Assembly (NCBI GenBank): GCA_016219175.1
Contig: JACRCD010000065.1
Span: 16,706-80,705 of the forward strand
DNA from: Deltaproteobacteria bacterium
GTDB lineage: Bacteria; Desulfobacterota; Desulfobulbia; Desulfobulbales; SURF-16
Direction of reading: 5' to 3'
Length of the DNA stretch: 64,000 nucleotides
The translations under genes and the position numbers were made by a program. The notes below the pieces were generated by a model, which was given only the letters and a program-made list of their open reading frames with translations, made no database searches and had not been told where the DNA came from. Positions 1 to 11,557 of this stretch are shown in pieces; positions within the stretch are counted from its first letter, which is position 1; each line of letters begins with the position of its first letter.

Positions 1-177
1 GATATTTCATTAAGAGAGAAACGTGTTCATGTTAACTTGATCTTAAATGCTAACGATTATGTATCCGCTGAAGTGAAGAGAGTGAAGAGCGACAGCCGCC
101 TGTTACCTCAATACCTGAGCATTTACATAATTACACTTAAAAACAATCGGCACTTCTTGGCAAGAGAAAGTTTTGCC

Positions 178-206
178 TTGACACGCTTTATTGCGAAACG
201 GTAGTT
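178..206 (+). promoter_or_regulatory. weak candidate sigma-70 promoter for ilvD
   Basis: A perfect -35 box TTGACA lies at 178-183, but no good -10 is found 16-18 bases later (GTAGTT/TAGTTT only). It lies about 70 bases upstream of ilvD. Nothing else recognisable is seen in 1-278: no ORF, no T-box and no leader peptide. Low confidence. Confidence 0.25.
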
Positions 207-278
207 TCAATAGTTTCATTAAACCAGGGCGGAAATTTTTTAAACAACACTAATGGTCTCGTAAAGAAGGAATCACCT

Positions 279-1940
279 ATGCGAAGCGATGCTGTTAAAA
301 AAGGATTGGCCAGAGCGCCACACAGGTCTCTGTTCAAGGCCATGGGTTATACAAACGAGGAGCTGCAGAGACCGCTGATCGGTATCGGTCATGCCCACAA
401 TGAGATTATCCCCGGCCATATTCATCTGGATAAAATAGTGGATGCGGTCAAGGCCGGGGTGCGCATGGCCGGCGGCACGCCGATTGCCTTTGCCACCATA
501 GGGGTCTGCGATGGCATTGCCATGAGTCATACGGGCATGAAATATTCCCTGGCCAGCAGGGAGATTATTGCTGATTCCGTGGAGATTATGGGGCAGGCCC
601 ATCCTTTTGACGCCATGGTTCTTGTGCCGAACTGCGACAAGGTTGTACCGGGCATGCTCATGGCCATGCTGCGCTTGAATATTCCCGCCCTGATGGTGAG
701 CGGCGGACCGATGCTCACCGGCCGCTTCCAGGGAAAGGACGTTCATCTGATCAGCGTTTTTGAAGGGGTGGGCCGGGTCAAGGCCAATACCATGACCATC
801 GAGGAGTTAAATGAGCTTGAAGATGCAGCCTGCCCAAGCTGCGGTTCCTGTGCCGGCATGTTCACCGCCAACTCCATGAATTGCCTGACTGAAGCCCTGG
901 GGCTTGCCCTGCCCGGCAACGGCACCATCCCGGCCGTGGCCGCGGCCCGGATTCGTCTGGCCAAGATGGCCGGCATGGCGGTCATGAATCTCTTTCATGA
1001 AGAGATCAGGCCAAGGGATATCGCCACCAAGGAGGCCTTTGAAAATGCCATGGCCGTTGATATGGCCCTGGGTTGCTCAACCAACACCGTGCTGCATGTG
1101 CCGGCCATTGCCTGGGAGGCGGGGGTTGAACTGCCGCTCGCGACCTTTAATGAGGTAAGCGGCAGGGTCCCCCATATCTGCAGCCTGATTCCGGGCGGAC
1201 CCCATAGCCTGCAACAGCTTAACGAGGCCGGTGGGGTGCAGGCGGTCATGCGGGAGTTGTTGAATACCGAATCCGGTCTGCACCAGAATGTGAAGACCGT
1301 CACCGGCCATACCCTGGGAGAGAATCTGAACAGGGCAACGGTCAGGGATCGGGAGATCATCAGAAGCGTGGACAATCCCTATCATCAACAGGGTGGTATT
1401 GCCGTGCTCTATGGTAATCTGGCGCCGGAGGGCGCGGTGGTGAAACAGTCAGCCGTGGCCCCCGAGATGATGTGTCATCAAGGACCGGCCCGGATTTTTG
1501 ATTCCGAGGAAGAGGCGCAGTCGGCTATTCTGGCCGGCAGAATCAACCCCGGGGATGTTGTGGTCATCCGCTACTGCGGGCCGAAAGGCGGGCCCGGCAT
1601 GCCTGAGATGCTGTCGCCCACCTCGGCGATCATCGGCATGGGACTGGGCAAAAGCGTCGCCCTCATTACCGACGGACGCTTCAGCGGCGGCACCCAGGGC
1701 GCCTGCGTCGGCCATGTGTCGCCTGAAGCCGCGGACGGCGGCCCCATCGGCTTGATCAGGGAAGGGGAGACGATTGTCGTGGATATTACCGGTAAAACCC
1801 TGCACTGCGAAATTGATGAGGCGGAGATGTCCAGACGCAGGGAATCATGGCAGCCTCCACCCCCGAAAATCACCACTGGCTATATCGCCCGCTATGCCAG
1901 GATGGTTGGCTCCGGCAGTTCCGGGGCGATTCTCAAGTGA
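279..1940 (+). CDS. ilvD: dihydroxy-acid dehydratase
   Basis: 553 residues, normal for IlvD. The enzyme dehydrates 2,3-dihydroxy-isovalerate and 2,3-dihydroxy-3-methylvalerate to the 2-keto acids of valine and isoleucine/leucine synthesis in the cytoplasm, using an Fe-S cluster. Visible family motifs are [11 protein letters not shown] (C77), NCDKVVPGM (C119), [16 protein letters not shown] (C185-C191) and the C-terminal [20 protein letters not shown]. The ATG follows an AAGGAA ribosome site. The next gene, lptD, starts 4 bases after the stop, so the two are likely cotranscribed even though they share no pathway. No other ilv genes are in the window. Confidence 0.97.
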   Translation: MRSDAVKKGLARAPHRSLFKAMGYTNEELQRPLIGIGHAHNEIIPGHIHLDKIVDAVKAGVRMAGGTPIAFATIGVCDGIAMSHTGMKYSLASREIIADSVEIMGQAHPFDAMVLVPNCDKVVPGMLMAMLRLNIPALMVSGGPMLTGRFQGKDVHLISVFEGVGRVKANTMTIEELNELEDAACPSCGSCAGMFTANSMNCLTEALGLALPGNGTIPAVAAARIRLAKMAGMAVMNLFHEEIRPRDIATKEAFENAMAVDMALGCSTNTVLHVPAIAWEAGVELPLATFNEVSGRVPHICSLIPGGPHSLQQLNEAGGVQAVMRELLNTESGLHQNVKTVTGHTLGENLNRATVRDREIIRSVDNPYHQQGGIAVLYGNLAPEGAVVKQSAVAPEMMCHQGPARIFDSEEEAQSAILAGRINPGDVVVIRYCGPKGGPGMPEMLSPTSAIIGMGLGKSVALITDGRFSGGTQGACVGHVSPEAADGGPIGLIREGETIVVDITGKTLHCEIDEAEMSRRRESWQPPPPKITTGYIARYARMVGSGSSGAILK

Positions 1941-1944
1941 TGGC

Positions 1945-4224
1945 ATGAGAAAGCGACCCAGCAAGAAAAAAACAGCCACCCTGTTTGCAGTTTTGCTCTG
2001 TCTCTGGGCAGGGCAAGGCGAGGCGCGTGATCTGACGGCCGAGCCCTGGGAAATTACCGCGGACAGAATCACCCGCTTTACCAAGCCTGAAAGCGTTGAG
2101 GCCGAGGGGAATGTGGTGATGCGGCGTATTGACGACGATAGCCCGACCCCGCTTGTTATCAAGGCGGACTGGATGCGTTACAACGTTGAGGAAGGGCAGG
2201 TCCACGCCAGGGGCAATCTCTCCATGCAGTCGGCGGACCAGGATGTGGAAGCCCTTGAGGCTGTTTTTAATCTGAACAATGAAACCGCAAACCTCACGGA
2301 CAGCACGCTTTTCGTGCCGGACTCCAATCTCCATTTTTCCGGCCATAAGGTGGAAAAGACAGGACCCATCACCTATCGTTTTGAAGGTGGCAATTTCACG
2401 ACCTGCAAGGTGGAGGAGGGGAAAAGCCCACCCTGGAAATTCCAATCCGCCGAGGCTGTTTTTAAGGTGGAAAAGGTTGTTGTTCTGAAACATACGGTGC
2501 TGCGGGTCAAGGATGTCCCTGTTTTGTACCTGCCCTACATGGCTATTCCCGGAAACACCAAACGCAAGACAGGTTTTCTGCTGCCGGAGCTGTCCCAGTC
2601 GCGCCTGAGCGGTTCCGGTCTCATCACCCCTTATTTTATTGATCTGTCCCCCAGCAGCGATATGACCCTCTACCCCGGCTATCTGTCGAAACGCGGGGTG
2701 GTCGGCGGCCTGGAGTTCCGGTATGTCGCGGACGAGGATTCCAGCACCACCATCGCCACCACCTATATCCACGACAAAACCGCGGACACGGCCGCAGATG
2801 ATTATAAGTCGGACGACTATCTGCGCACCGAGCATCACCGCTACTGGGTGCGCGGCAAGCTGGATCATGATTTTGGCGGAAGTCTTGTGGCCCGGGCTGA
2901 TCTTGATCTGGCCTCCGACCGGGATTATCTGCAGGAATTCGGCAGGTTTGCCAATGGCTTTGACGACAGTGACAGCAGTTTTTTACGTAATTACAACCGC
3001 GGCCTGGAAGAGGAAACGCTGCCCCACCGCACCAGTCAGATGCAGCTGAGCAAATCATGGTCGTCCGCTTTTTTGGGCGGGCAGTTTGTCGGCATAAACG
3101 ATTTGGCGGATAACCGGTCAGTGCCCAGTCAGGTGCAGACCTTACCGCGTCTTCTTTACAGCGGCGTGACGGAACTGGAAAAGTTGCCTCTCAGTTTGAG
3201 CTGGGACTCGGGCTATGTGCATTACTGGCGCGAGGACGGCGTCGGTGAGCAGCGGCTTGACCTGTATCCTCGCCTGACCGCCCCGCTTCCCCTGGGCCGG
3301 CTGGTCGAGGGCACCATAGGCAGCGGTCTGCGGGAGACGGTTTACAATATCGACTCCAATGGGGCATCCCGGTTTGACTGGGATTATGACAGTGAAAAGA
3401 ACCGCGCGGCCTGGGATATCAACGCCAATATCGCCACCACCCTGGCCAGGGATTTTGCCTTCAACGCCGGCTCGGTTTCCCGCATAAACCATGCAATCCG
3501 GCCCGAGATCGATTATACCTTTATTTCCGTGGATAAGGAGGAGGTGCTGCCGGATATCGACGAGATTGACCTCTTCAAACGGTCCAATCTCCTGTCTTAC
3601 GGCCTGAACAACTATTTCCGGGTGGCAGGCCTCAAGGATGACATGCCTTACAGCCGGTATATAGGCTATGTGAAGATTGAGCAGGGCTTTGATCTTCATG
3701 AAAATCAGCGGGATCTTTCCTCCCCTGATGACGAAAACCGCCCCTTTACCGATGTGCTCCTGAAGGTGAATGTCTATCCGTTGCCCCGCTGGCAGGCCAG
3801 ATATGAGACGGCCTGGAGTGTCTACGGGGAAGGGGTGACCAAATATGATCTCTATTCGCGCTATATCTCGGAGGCCGGCGACAGCGTCGGCCTTGACTAT
3901 CGCTATACAAAAGGCTCGGCGGTCAATCAGCTGAATGCGGAGCTGATAACCAGGCTCAGCGATACCCTTTTTCTGGAGAGCGATTTGAAACAGTCCCTGT
4001 CTGAAAACAGCATCACCGGCGCCTCGCTTGGCCTCATTTACCACCCGCAATGCTGGGCGGTGAAGTTTCTGGCCGAGAAGAATTCAGATGATGAGCGGCT
4101 GGCGGTCATGTTTTCGCTGGTTGGCCTGGGGCAGTCGCTTGGCTTTGGCTTTTCCGGGGATCTGGAGGGGGGGATGGACCTGGATACCGGCAGCGGTAGT
4201 TTTGATTTTGAACAGAAAAGGTAG
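1945..4224 (+). CDS. lptD: LPS-assembly protein LptD (outer-membrane barrel)
   Basis: 759 residues from the ATG at 1945. The reading frame is open further upstream but only over the end of ilvD. An N-terminal signal peptide (basic RKRPSKKK, then a hydrophobic stretch ending near GQGEA) precedes an OstA/LptA-like domain (about residues 30-150, 'ITADRITRF...VEAEGNVVM'). A long aromatic-rich beta-barrel follows. LptD with LptE inserts lipopolysaccharide into the outer leaflet. The mature protein has two cysteines, about C154 and C703. These sit where one of the two inter-domain disulfides of the E. coli protein would be, so a single disulfide is inferred. No lptE is adjacent. Confidence 0.92.
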   Translation: MRKRPSKKKTATLFAVLLCLWAGQGEARDLTAEPWEITADRITRFTKPESVEAEGNVVMRRIDDDSPTPLVIKADWMRYNVEEGQVHARGNLSMQSADQDVEALEAVFNLNNETANLTDSTLFVPDSNLHFSGHKVEKTGPITYRFEGGNFTTCKVEEGKSPPWKFQSAEAVFKVEKVVVLKHTVLRVKDVPVLYLPYMAIPGNTKRKTGFLLPELSQSRLSGSGLITPYFIDLSPSSDMTLYPGYLSKRGVVGGLEFRYVADEDSSTTIATTYIHDKTADTAADDYKSDDYLRTEHHRYWVRGKLDHDFGGSLVARADLDLASDRDYLQEFGRFANGFDDSDSSFLRNYNRGLEEETLPHRTSQMQLSKSWSSAFLGGQFVGINDLADNRSVPSQVQTLPRLLYSGVTELEKLPLSLSWDSGYVHYWREDGVGEQRLDLYPRLTAPLPLGRLVEGTIGSGLRETVYNIDSNGASRFDWDYDSEKNRAAWDINANIATTLARDFAFNAGSVSRINHAIRPEIDYTFISVDKEEVLPDIDEIDLFKRSNLLSYGLNNYFRVAGLKDDMPYSRYIGYVKIEQGFDLHENQRDLSSPDDENRPFTDVLLKVNVYPLPRWQARYETAWSVYGEGVTKYDLYSRYISEAGDSVGLDYRYTKGSAVNQLNAELITRLSDTLFLESDLKQSLSENSITGASLGLIYHPQCWAVKFLAEKNSDDERLAVMFSLVGLGQSLGFGFSGDLEGGMDLDTGSGSFDFEQKR

Positions 4225-4240
4225 GCTTTTGAGGCGTGAT

Positions 4241-5200
4241 ATGAACTACGATGTCTTTAATGGCGATGCCGACGGGATATGCGCCCTGCATCAGCTCCGT
4301 CTGGCCGAGCCCCGGCAGGCGACGCTCATTTCCGGGGTGAAACGGGACATCAGGCTGCTTGATAAACTGGCAGCCGACCCCGCCGTGCAGGGAGCGGCTA
4401 TCACGGTGCTCGACATTTCCATGGACAGCAACAGGGAGCCGTTAACTGTTCTGCTGCGGAGAGAGAATAGTATAGTCTATGTTGATCATCATTTTGCCGG
4501 GGAGATTCCGGGGGTGAACAATCTCCGGGCGACCATCGATGCCGATCCCGATATCTGCACGGGGCTGATTGTTGACAGGCTGCTGGGTGGCAGGTTCCGG
4601 GCCTGGGGGGTGGTGGCGGCTTACGGCGACAACCTGCACGGGGCGGCGCAACGCGCTGCCGCGCCCCTTGGCCTTGCGGCGGGCGAGCCTGAGATACTAC
4701 GGGAACTGGGGGAGTTGATGAATTATAATGGCTATGGCCGTGAGCCCGCCGACCTGCACCTTACTCCCCAGGAACTTTATCTGGCGGTCGCGCCCTACGA
4801 AAATCCTCTTGTTTTTTGCCGGGAATCCGGGGTGCTGCTCCGGCTGCGCAATGGCTATGCCGAGGATATGGAACGGGCCCGTTCCGTGGCTCCCGTGGCT
4901 GAAAGCGGGGGCGGGCGGATCTTCAACTTTCCCGACGTTGCCTGGTCCCGCAGGGTCGCGGGGGTGTTCAGCAATGAAAAAGCCCGGGAAATGGCGAACA
5001 AAGCCCATGCCTTGCTGGTCGACAATGGTGATCATACTTTTATGGTCAGCGTCAGGGCGCCTCTGGCCAATAAACAGGGGGCGGCCGCTCTGTGCCGGCA
5101 ATTTCCCACCGGAGGCGGACGGGAAGCGGCGGCGGGCATCAACGCCCTGCCGGCGGCACAGCTTGACGACTTTGTCGATGCCTTTCGCCGAACCTGGTGA
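4241..5200 (+). CDS. DHH-family phosphoesterase-like protein
   Basis: 319 residues from the ATG at 4241 (the frame is open upstream inside lptD). The start MNYDVFNGDADGICAL carries the N-terminal D-x-D motif, 'VLDISMDSN' and 'VYVDHHFAG' give the metal-binding Asp and DHH motifs, and the C-terminus has a DHHA1-like GGGREAAAGI in which the usual His after GGG is Arg. DHH proteins hydrolyse phosphodiester or phosphoanhydride bonds with Mn2+. The substrate cannot be read from sequence. It begins 16 bases after lptD, so it is probably in that operon. It differs from the NrnA-like DHH protein at 57969. Confidence 0.82.
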   Translation: MNYDVFNGDADGICALHQLRLAEPRQATLISGVKRDIRLLDKLAADPAVQGAAITVLDISMDSNREPLTVLLRRENSIVYVDHHFAGEIPGVNNLRATIDADPDICTGLIVDRLLGGRFRAWGVVAAYGDNLHGAAQRAAAPLGLAAGEPEILRELGELMNYNGYGREPADLHLTPQELYLAVAPYENPLVFCRESGVLLRLRNGYAEDMERARSVAPVAESGGGRIFNFPDVAWSRRVAGVFSNEKAREMANKAHALLVDNGDHTFMVSVRAPLANKQGAAALCRQFPTGGGREAAAGINALPAAQLDDFVDAFRRTW

Positions 5201-5226
5201 TTTAAAAGAAAAAGGAGGCCTGCTCT

Positions 5227-6255
5227 ATGGCTAAAACCATTTTTTCGCTGCTCATTGTTATGTTGTTGGCAATACCCCATGCCCCTGCCCTGGCGGAGGA
5301 TGCCCAGCCGAAAGCCGCTGATCTTGTCAAGGACGGGCAGTTGATCGACCTGAGATCGGAGCGATACAAGGCCTTGTTTGACGAGCTGCGCAACAGCTAT
5401 AATTTCAACCAGGAGGAGATTGACCGGCTCTTTGCCGGGCTCACCATCAAACAGCGGGTGCTGGAGCTCATGGACACCCAATGGGAAGCAAAGCCTTATT
5501 ATCAGTATTATCCCCGCTTTATCACGCCGGAAGTGATTGCCGAAGGACGGGAAAAGCTGGCTCTCTACAAGAATCTACTCGATAAGGTTGAAAAGGAAAT
5601 CGGGGTTGAGCGGGAAATCGTGGTGGCGATCTGGGGAGTGGAAACCCGTTTCGGCCAGCACAAAGGGTCTTTTAATCTTTTTCAGACCTTGAATACCATG
5701 TTTGACGCTTACCCCAGAAGGAGCAGCTTTTATCGCGAACAGCTTGTCCATTTCCTGCTGCTCTGCCGGGAAAATCATGTGGACCCGCTGACTGTTACCG
5801 GCTCCTATGGCGGCGCCTTCGGGCAGACCCAGTTTATTCCCTCAAGTTTCCGGGACTATGCCGTGGATTTTGATCAGGACGGCAATCGGGATGTGTGGAA
5901 TTCCACCCCGGATATCCTGGCCAGTATTGCCAACTATCTGCACCGCTTCGGCTGGGTTTTTCGCGCCCCCATCTATTACGAGATCGGCCTCGGCCTGAAA
6001 AGCCCCCGGCTGGAAGAAGCCCTGCAAAAGGGGAGAAAGGGGTTTGTGCCCGTGCAGGATGTCGCTCAGCTGCAGGGGCTCACCCTGCCGGCATCGCCTG
6101 CCGGCAAAGAGGTGACCATTGTCGGTCTGGAGCTTGAAAACGGCGGGATGCGGTATGTGGCCGGCTATCCGAACTTTCAGGCCATCACGGCGTGGAACAA
6201 TTCAAACCGCTACGCCATGGCGGTAACGGAGCTGGCCGAGAGATTTCGCAAGTAA
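5227..6255 (+). CDS. lytic murein transglycosylase, MltB family
   Basis: 342 residues with a Sec signal peptide (MAKTIFSLLIVMLLAIPHAPALAEDA). The SLT_2/MltB-like catalytic domain contains 'VVAIWGVETRFG' with the probable catalytic Glu, and 'GSYGGAFGQTQFIPSSF', a hallmark of the family. It should cleave the MurNAc-GlcNAc bond of peptidoglycan in the periplasm, leaving 1,6-anhydro ends. An AAGGAGG ribosome site lies before the start. It is 26 bases downstream of the DHH gene. There is no lipobox, so it is closer to the soluble MltB type. Confidence 0.9.
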   Translation: MAKTIFSLLIVMLLAIPHAPALAEDAQPKAADLVKDGQLIDLRSERYKALFDELRNSYNFNQEEIDRLFAGLTIKQRVLELMDTQWEAKPYYQYYPRFITPEVIAEGREKLALYKNLLDKVEKEIGVEREIVVAIWGVETRFGQHKGSFNLFQTLNTMFDAYPRRSSFYREQLVHFLLLCRENHVDPLTVTGSYGGAFGQTQFIPSSFRDYAVDFDQDGNRDVWNSTPDILASIANYLHRFGWVFRAPIYYEIGLGLKSPRLEEALQKGRKGFVPVQDVAQLQGLTLPASPAGKEVTIVGLELENGGMRYVAGYPNFQAITAWNNSNRYAMAVTELAERFRK

Positions 6256-6297
6256 GCCTGTTAAGCGACCACAAGCTACAGGCAGTCACCAAGGGAT

Positions 6298-6321
6298 GGG
6301 CATGATGGATTCACCATGCCC
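6298..6321 (+). other. hairpin after the transglycosylase gene
   Basis: GGGCATG and CATGCCC form a 7-bp perfect stem with a 10-base loop, 43 bases after the stop of the transglycosylase gene. There is no T tract, so it is more likely an mRNA 3'-end or processing structure than a terminator. Confidence 0.4.
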
Positions 6322-6356
6322 ACCGCCAGGACAGAGGGGCAAGGCCGAAGGACGTT

Positions 6357-6512
6357 GTGAAAGATAACAGACGTTACAAGACGGCGGCAGGATGTTTTGC
6401 CCTGCTCGCCGTGGGAACCCTGCCCACCCTGTTTGCCAATCCCGCTGAGTATTTCATGGGGCTCGGCTTCTGTCTCATCTTTTCCATCGGCATCGCCATG
6501 GCGCTGGTTTAG
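6357..6512 (+). CDS. small membrane protein, 51 residues
   Basis: A GTG-started ORF of 51 codons. It has a basic N-terminus (VKDNRRYKTAAG), then two hydrophobic stretches (CFALLAVGTLPTLFA and YFMGLGFCLIFSIGIAMALV) separated by NPAE. This predicts a two-helix hairpin in the inner membrane. GGACG upstream is only a weak ribosome site. It sits between the transglycosylase gene and the convergent acs. I do not recognise the family. The helix-NPAE-helix layout argues against chance, but coding status is unproven. Confidence 0.5.
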   Translation: MKDNRRYKTAAGCFALLAVGTLPTLFANPAEYFMGLGFCLIFSIGIAMALV

Positions 6513-6524
6513 GTATTTAGAGGG

Positions 6525-6587
6525 TTAGGCTGTAGGGGTTTAGGGTGCGGAAAGGCCAGTACCTGTACCTAACAGCCTACAGCCTAA
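6525..6587. terminator. inverted repeat between convergent genes
   Basis: TTAGGCTGTAGG (6525-6536) and CCTACAGCCTAA (6576-6587) are perfect 12-base complements with a 39-base loop. They lie between the small ORF and acs, which converge. The structure probably works as a bidirectional transcription stop. The arm sequence recurs after the PilT-like gene (see 11463-11525). Confidence 0.5.
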
Positions 6588-6597
6588 TAACCCCCCC

Positions 6598-8586
<1,989 letters not shown>

Positions 8587-8679
8587 AGTGTCTCCCTGAA
8601 AAATTGCTTTGATTTGATGCTAAGGAAAAAATCTCCACCTGTTTATTTTTTTTACGGTTCATCATGATATGAAAAATAC

Positions 8680-8693
8680 CGGTAAACTTACCG
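8680..8693. promoter_or_regulatory. palindrome in the acs/mltA intergenic region
   Basis: CGGTAA-AC-TTACCG is a 6+6 palindrome 94 bases upstream of acs, in the 320-base divergent region (8587-8906). A second dyad, TTCAT-N6-ATGAA, lies just to its left at about 8658-8673. Either could be an operator controlling acs. No regulator gene is adjacent. Confidence 0.35.
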
Positions 8694-8834
8694 AAGGTAG
8701 AGGTACCTAGGAATTGCTTCCGTTTGATAACCAATGGCGTTACGTGAGGTCAAGCTAAAAAAGAGATAAAGCGGTCTTTTTCCGTTTTTTTTTGAATTTG
8801 TCCGATTGTTTTATGCTGAATGAAGTGATTTCCG

Positions 8835-8862
8835 CTGTCAAGGGGAAAATTTCTGATATACT
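8835..8862 (+). promoter_or_regulatory. candidate promoter of the MltA-type gene
   Basis: CTGTCA (8835-8840), a 16-base spacer and TATACT (8857-8862) give a plausible sigma-70 promoter about 45 bases before the proposed GTG start. Confidence 0.45.
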
Positions 8863-8906
8863 GACTGGTGAGTAGGGGGGGAGATTTTGGAGCTGGGAGT
8901 GTGGAT

Positions 8907-10163
8907 GTGAAATTTTTAGGCAGCCGGGCAATTATGTGGTGTGCCGCCGTTAACCTTTGCCTTGCGGGGGTATTGTGGCCATGGCCGGCGTCCCGCGCCG
9001 GGAGCCAGGGATCGGCAGTCTGTGACGGGGCCCTGGCGCCGGTGGCGGAGAACGCCATTCCTCTGTTTGCCGATGATACAAACCTGGATGATCTGCAAGG
9101 AAGTGTGAACAGAAGTATAGCCGTTCTGGCGCAAATCGACAGCGAGAAACGTTTTGCCGTGTGCGGCCGGCTTTATTCCGCCGGCTGGCTGCGGAAATCC
9201 ATGGAAACAGTTGCGCAGGGAGCGGTAACGCACACGGATCAGGGAAATTTTCAGAAATTTCTTGTTGAAAATTTCCGGATCTGCCGGGCAACAGGCAGTG
9301 ATGGCGACGGGCGCATGCTTGTGACCGGCTACTATGAACCGTTAATGAAGGGCAGCCTTGTCAAGGAACCTCCTTTCCTTTATCCTCTTTATCAGGTGCC
9401 GGCTGATCTGATCGTTCAGACCGGGCAATCCGGGGGAGAAGAGGTGGGGCGCCTGGAGGATGGCCGGTTTGTCCCTTACCGGACAAGGGCGGAGATTGAG
9501 AACAGCCATCTGCTGCAAGGTCAGGAGCTGCTCTATCTTGCCGATCCCCTGGACGTTTTTATTCTGCATGTGCAGGGTTCAGGGACAATCATGCTCCCTG
9601 ACGGCTCTGCCAGGAAAGTGCATTATGGCGCCAGCAACGGCAGGAAGTACCGGAGCATCGGCCGTTTGCTGGCGGACCGCGGCGCCATACCCCTGGAAGA
9701 GGTGACCCTGCCGGGGATAATCTCCTATCTGCGCGCCCATCCTGATGAAATGCAATCCGTCCTTCATCATAATGAAAGATATGTCTTTTTTTCCCTTCTG
9801 CCTGAGGCCGGAGGGGCGGAGCAGCAAAACAGCGGTCCGGCGGGCAGCATGGGGCAGCCTTTGACCGCCGGGCGATCGCTGGCCGTGGACCGCGCTTGTT
9901 TTCCCGCGCCTCTGCTGGGCTATCTGCGGACGGATAGCCCTCTGTTTGACCAGCAGGGCCGGCTGACGGGATGGAAGCCGTTGCGCCGTTTTGTGGTGAA
10001 TCAGGACAGCGGCGCCGCAATTCAAGGGCCGGCGCGGGTAGATCTCTTCCTGGGCGGCGATGAGTATGCGGCCAGGGCCGCGGGTTTGATGAAGCAGCAG
10101 GGTGAATTGTATTTTTTTATTTTAAAAGAAAGGCAGGAGGCAGAAGGAAGAGGGCTGGAGTAA
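8907..10163 (+). CDS. mltA: membrane-bound lytic murein transglycosylase A (MltA, 3D domain)
   Basis: 418 residues from the GTG at 8907. In-frame GTGs at 8868 and 8901 are possible, but a purine-rich GGAG-N4-GGGAG stretch sits just ahead of 8901/8907 and the 8907 start gives a clean signal peptide. MltA motifs are 'VTGYYEPLMKGS', 'LDVFILHVQGSGTI' and 'ASNGRKYRSIGRLL'. The C-terminal 3D domain includes 'FVVNQDSGAAIQGPARVDL' and 'GGDEYAARAAGLMKQQG', with the catalytic Asp in 'DLFLGG'. It cleaves peptidoglycan glycan strands from the periplasmic face. No Cys follows the hydrophobic segment in a convincing lipobox, so anchoring is uncertain. Confidence 0.88.
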   Translation: MKFLGSRAIMWCAAVNLCLAGVLWPWPASRAGSQGSAVCDGALAPVAENAIPLFADDTNLDDLQGSVNRSIAVLAQIDSEKRFAVCGRLYSAGWLRKSMETVAQGAVTHTDQGNFQKFLVENFRICRATGSDGDGRMLVTGYYEPLMKGSLVKEPPFLYPLYQVPADLIVQTGQSGGEEVGRLEDGRFVPYRTRAEIENSHLLQGQELLYLADPLDVFILHVQGSGTIMLPDGSARKVHYGASNGRKYRSIGRLLADRGAIPLEEVTLPGIISYLRAHPDEMQSVLHHNERYVFFSLLPEAGGAEQQNSGPAGSMGQPLTAGRSLAVDRACFPAPLLGYLRTDSPLFDQQGRLTGWKPLRRFVVNQDSGAAIQGPARVDLFLGGDEYAARAAGLMKQQGELYFFILKERQEAEGRGLE

Positions 10164-10212
10164 GGCGGCGGATAGCGAACAACGTGAGGCTTCGAACCAT
10201 TGCCGCCGATTT
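10161..10212 (+). repeat. short intergenic repeat, copy 1
   Basis: The 18 bases TAAGGCGGCGGATAGCGA recur exactly at 24514. In both places they are followed by a GCCGCC block that can pair with GGCGGC, and both directly follow a gene end. It is a small dispersed hairpin of unknown role. Confidence 0.45.
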
Positions 10213-10260
10213 ACCCACAGCTGAACCCCTTCAGCCTGCAGCCTGTATTGCGAGGCCAGC

Positions 10261-11445
10261 ATGAAACAGCCGGAAATTGATTACTGGATTGCCTGTATGC
10301 TCGAAACCTATACCAATGTTTCGGATCTTAATGTGACGGTGGGTAAGCCCCTGCAGGTGGAAACCTCGGGGGTGCTTGCTCCTGTGAGGGTAACGCCGGA
10401 TGTGCCGGAAATCACCCCTTTTCAGGCCGAGGTTTTTGCCTTGAATATCATAAGCGGCAACAAAAGGTTGCTTAAGGACCTGGCCGCAACCGGCTCCTGC
10501 GATCTTTCATACTGGCTGGGGAAAAAGGCCAGGTTCAGGGTCAATGTCTTCTCCCAGAAGACCAATCTTTCCACGGTGCTGAGAAAGCTGCCCACCGTGA
10601 TCCCGACCATCGAGAGTCTGAACCTGCCGCCGGTCATGAACAGCATGTCCGATGAGTTGAACGGCCTCATTCTGGTGACCGGGGCCACCGGCTCCGGTAA
10701 ATCAACGACCCTGGCGGCCCTGCTCAATAAGATCAACCATGAGCGGGCGGTGCACACGGTCACCCTTGAGGACCCCATCGAGTTTGTCCATCCGCACTTG
10801 AAGGCCACCTTCAACCAGCGGGAGCAGGGCAATGATTTCGACACCTTTGCCAACGGCCTGCGGGCCGCCTTGCGTCAGGCGCCCAAGGTCATCCTGGTTG
10901 GCGAGATGCGCGACCGGGAAACCATGGAGATCGGCCTTACCGCCTCCGAGACCGGCCATCTGGTGCTCAGCACCCTGCATACGGTGGACGCCGGGTCCAC
11001 CATCAACCGCTGTCTGGGCATGTTCGAACATGATGAACAGCCCCAGATCAGAAACAGGCTGGTTGACACCATCCGCTGGATTATCTGCCAGAGGCTGCTG
11101 CCCAAGGTAGGGGGCGGGCGGGTTGCCGCCTTTGAGATCCTGGGCATGAACCTGCGGGTGCGGGAAGTCGTTTTGAACGGGGAGTCGGAAGGAAAGACTT
11201 TTTATGAGATTATTACCGACGGAACGGCCATGGGCATGACCACCTTTGACCAGTATATCCTGCAGCTTTATGAAAAGGGGTTGGTGACGGAAGAAACAGC
11301 CATGGGCTATTGTTCACGCCGGAGCGCCATGGGCCGGGGGCTGGATATGATCAAGTCAGCCAAGGGAGAAATCACCTCGGGTATTACCGGCCTCAGTATG
11401 GAGGAAGAGGAAAAAAATAAATATGACGCTTTTTCAGGTAGATAG
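10261..11445 (+). CDS. PilT/PilU-family twitching motility ATPase
   Basis: 394 residues. It is a type IV pilus retraction ATPase of the secretion NTPase superfamily. Visible motifs are Walker A GATGSGKSTTLAALL, the Asp box 'HTVTLEDPIEFVH', Walker B 'KVILVGEMRDRETMEIGL', and the His box 'GHLVLSTLHTVDAGSTINR'. The C-terminus extends past the usual PilT end ('SRRSAMGRGLDMIKSAKGE'), which is more PilU-like. It would act on the cytoplasmic side of the pilus platform. No other pil genes are in view. The next gene is a zinc-ribbon/receiver-like protein that may be functionally linked. Confidence 0.88.
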   Translation: MKQPEIDYWIACMLETYTNVSDLNVTVGKPLQVETSGVLAPVRVTPDVPEITPFQAEVFALNIISGNKRLLKDLAATGSCDLSYWLGKKARFRVNVFSQKTNLSTVLRKLPTVIPTIESLNLPPVMNSMSDELNGLILVTGATGSGKSTTLAALLNKINHERAVHTVTLEDPIEFVHPHLKATFNQREQGNDFDTFANGLRAALRQAPKVILVGEMRDRETMEIGLTASETGHLVLSTLHTVDAGSTINRCLGMFEHDEQPQIRNRLVDTIRWIICQRLLPKVGGGRVAAFEILGMNLRVREVVLNGESEGKTFYEIITDGTAMGMTTFDQYILQLYEKGLVTEETAMGYCSRRSAMGRGLDMIKSAKGEITSGITGLSMEEEEKNKYDAFSGR

Positions 11446-11462
11446 ACTGTAGCCTTTTAGGT

Positions 11463-11525
11463 TGTTGGCATGCTCCATGCCAAACATGCCACGCTCGGAG
11501 CGTTTACGGCAGCCTACAACCTAAA
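11463..11525 (+). repeat. inverted repeat related to that at 6525
   Basis: TTTAGGTTGT near 11457 pairs with ACAACCTAAA near 11516. The right arm CAGCCTACAACCTAAA closely matches CAGCCTACAGCCTAA at 6574. Inside are nested smaller dyads (GGCATG.CATGCC). This supports a family of short intergenic palindromes in this genome. Confidence 0.4.
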
Positions 11526-11557
11526 GACCTATGCGGCTAAAATGAAAGAGGAAAAAA

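Noticed and set aside
1774..1944. Longer N-terminus for LptD
   Set aside because: It overlaps the ilvD coding end and would bury the signal peptide.
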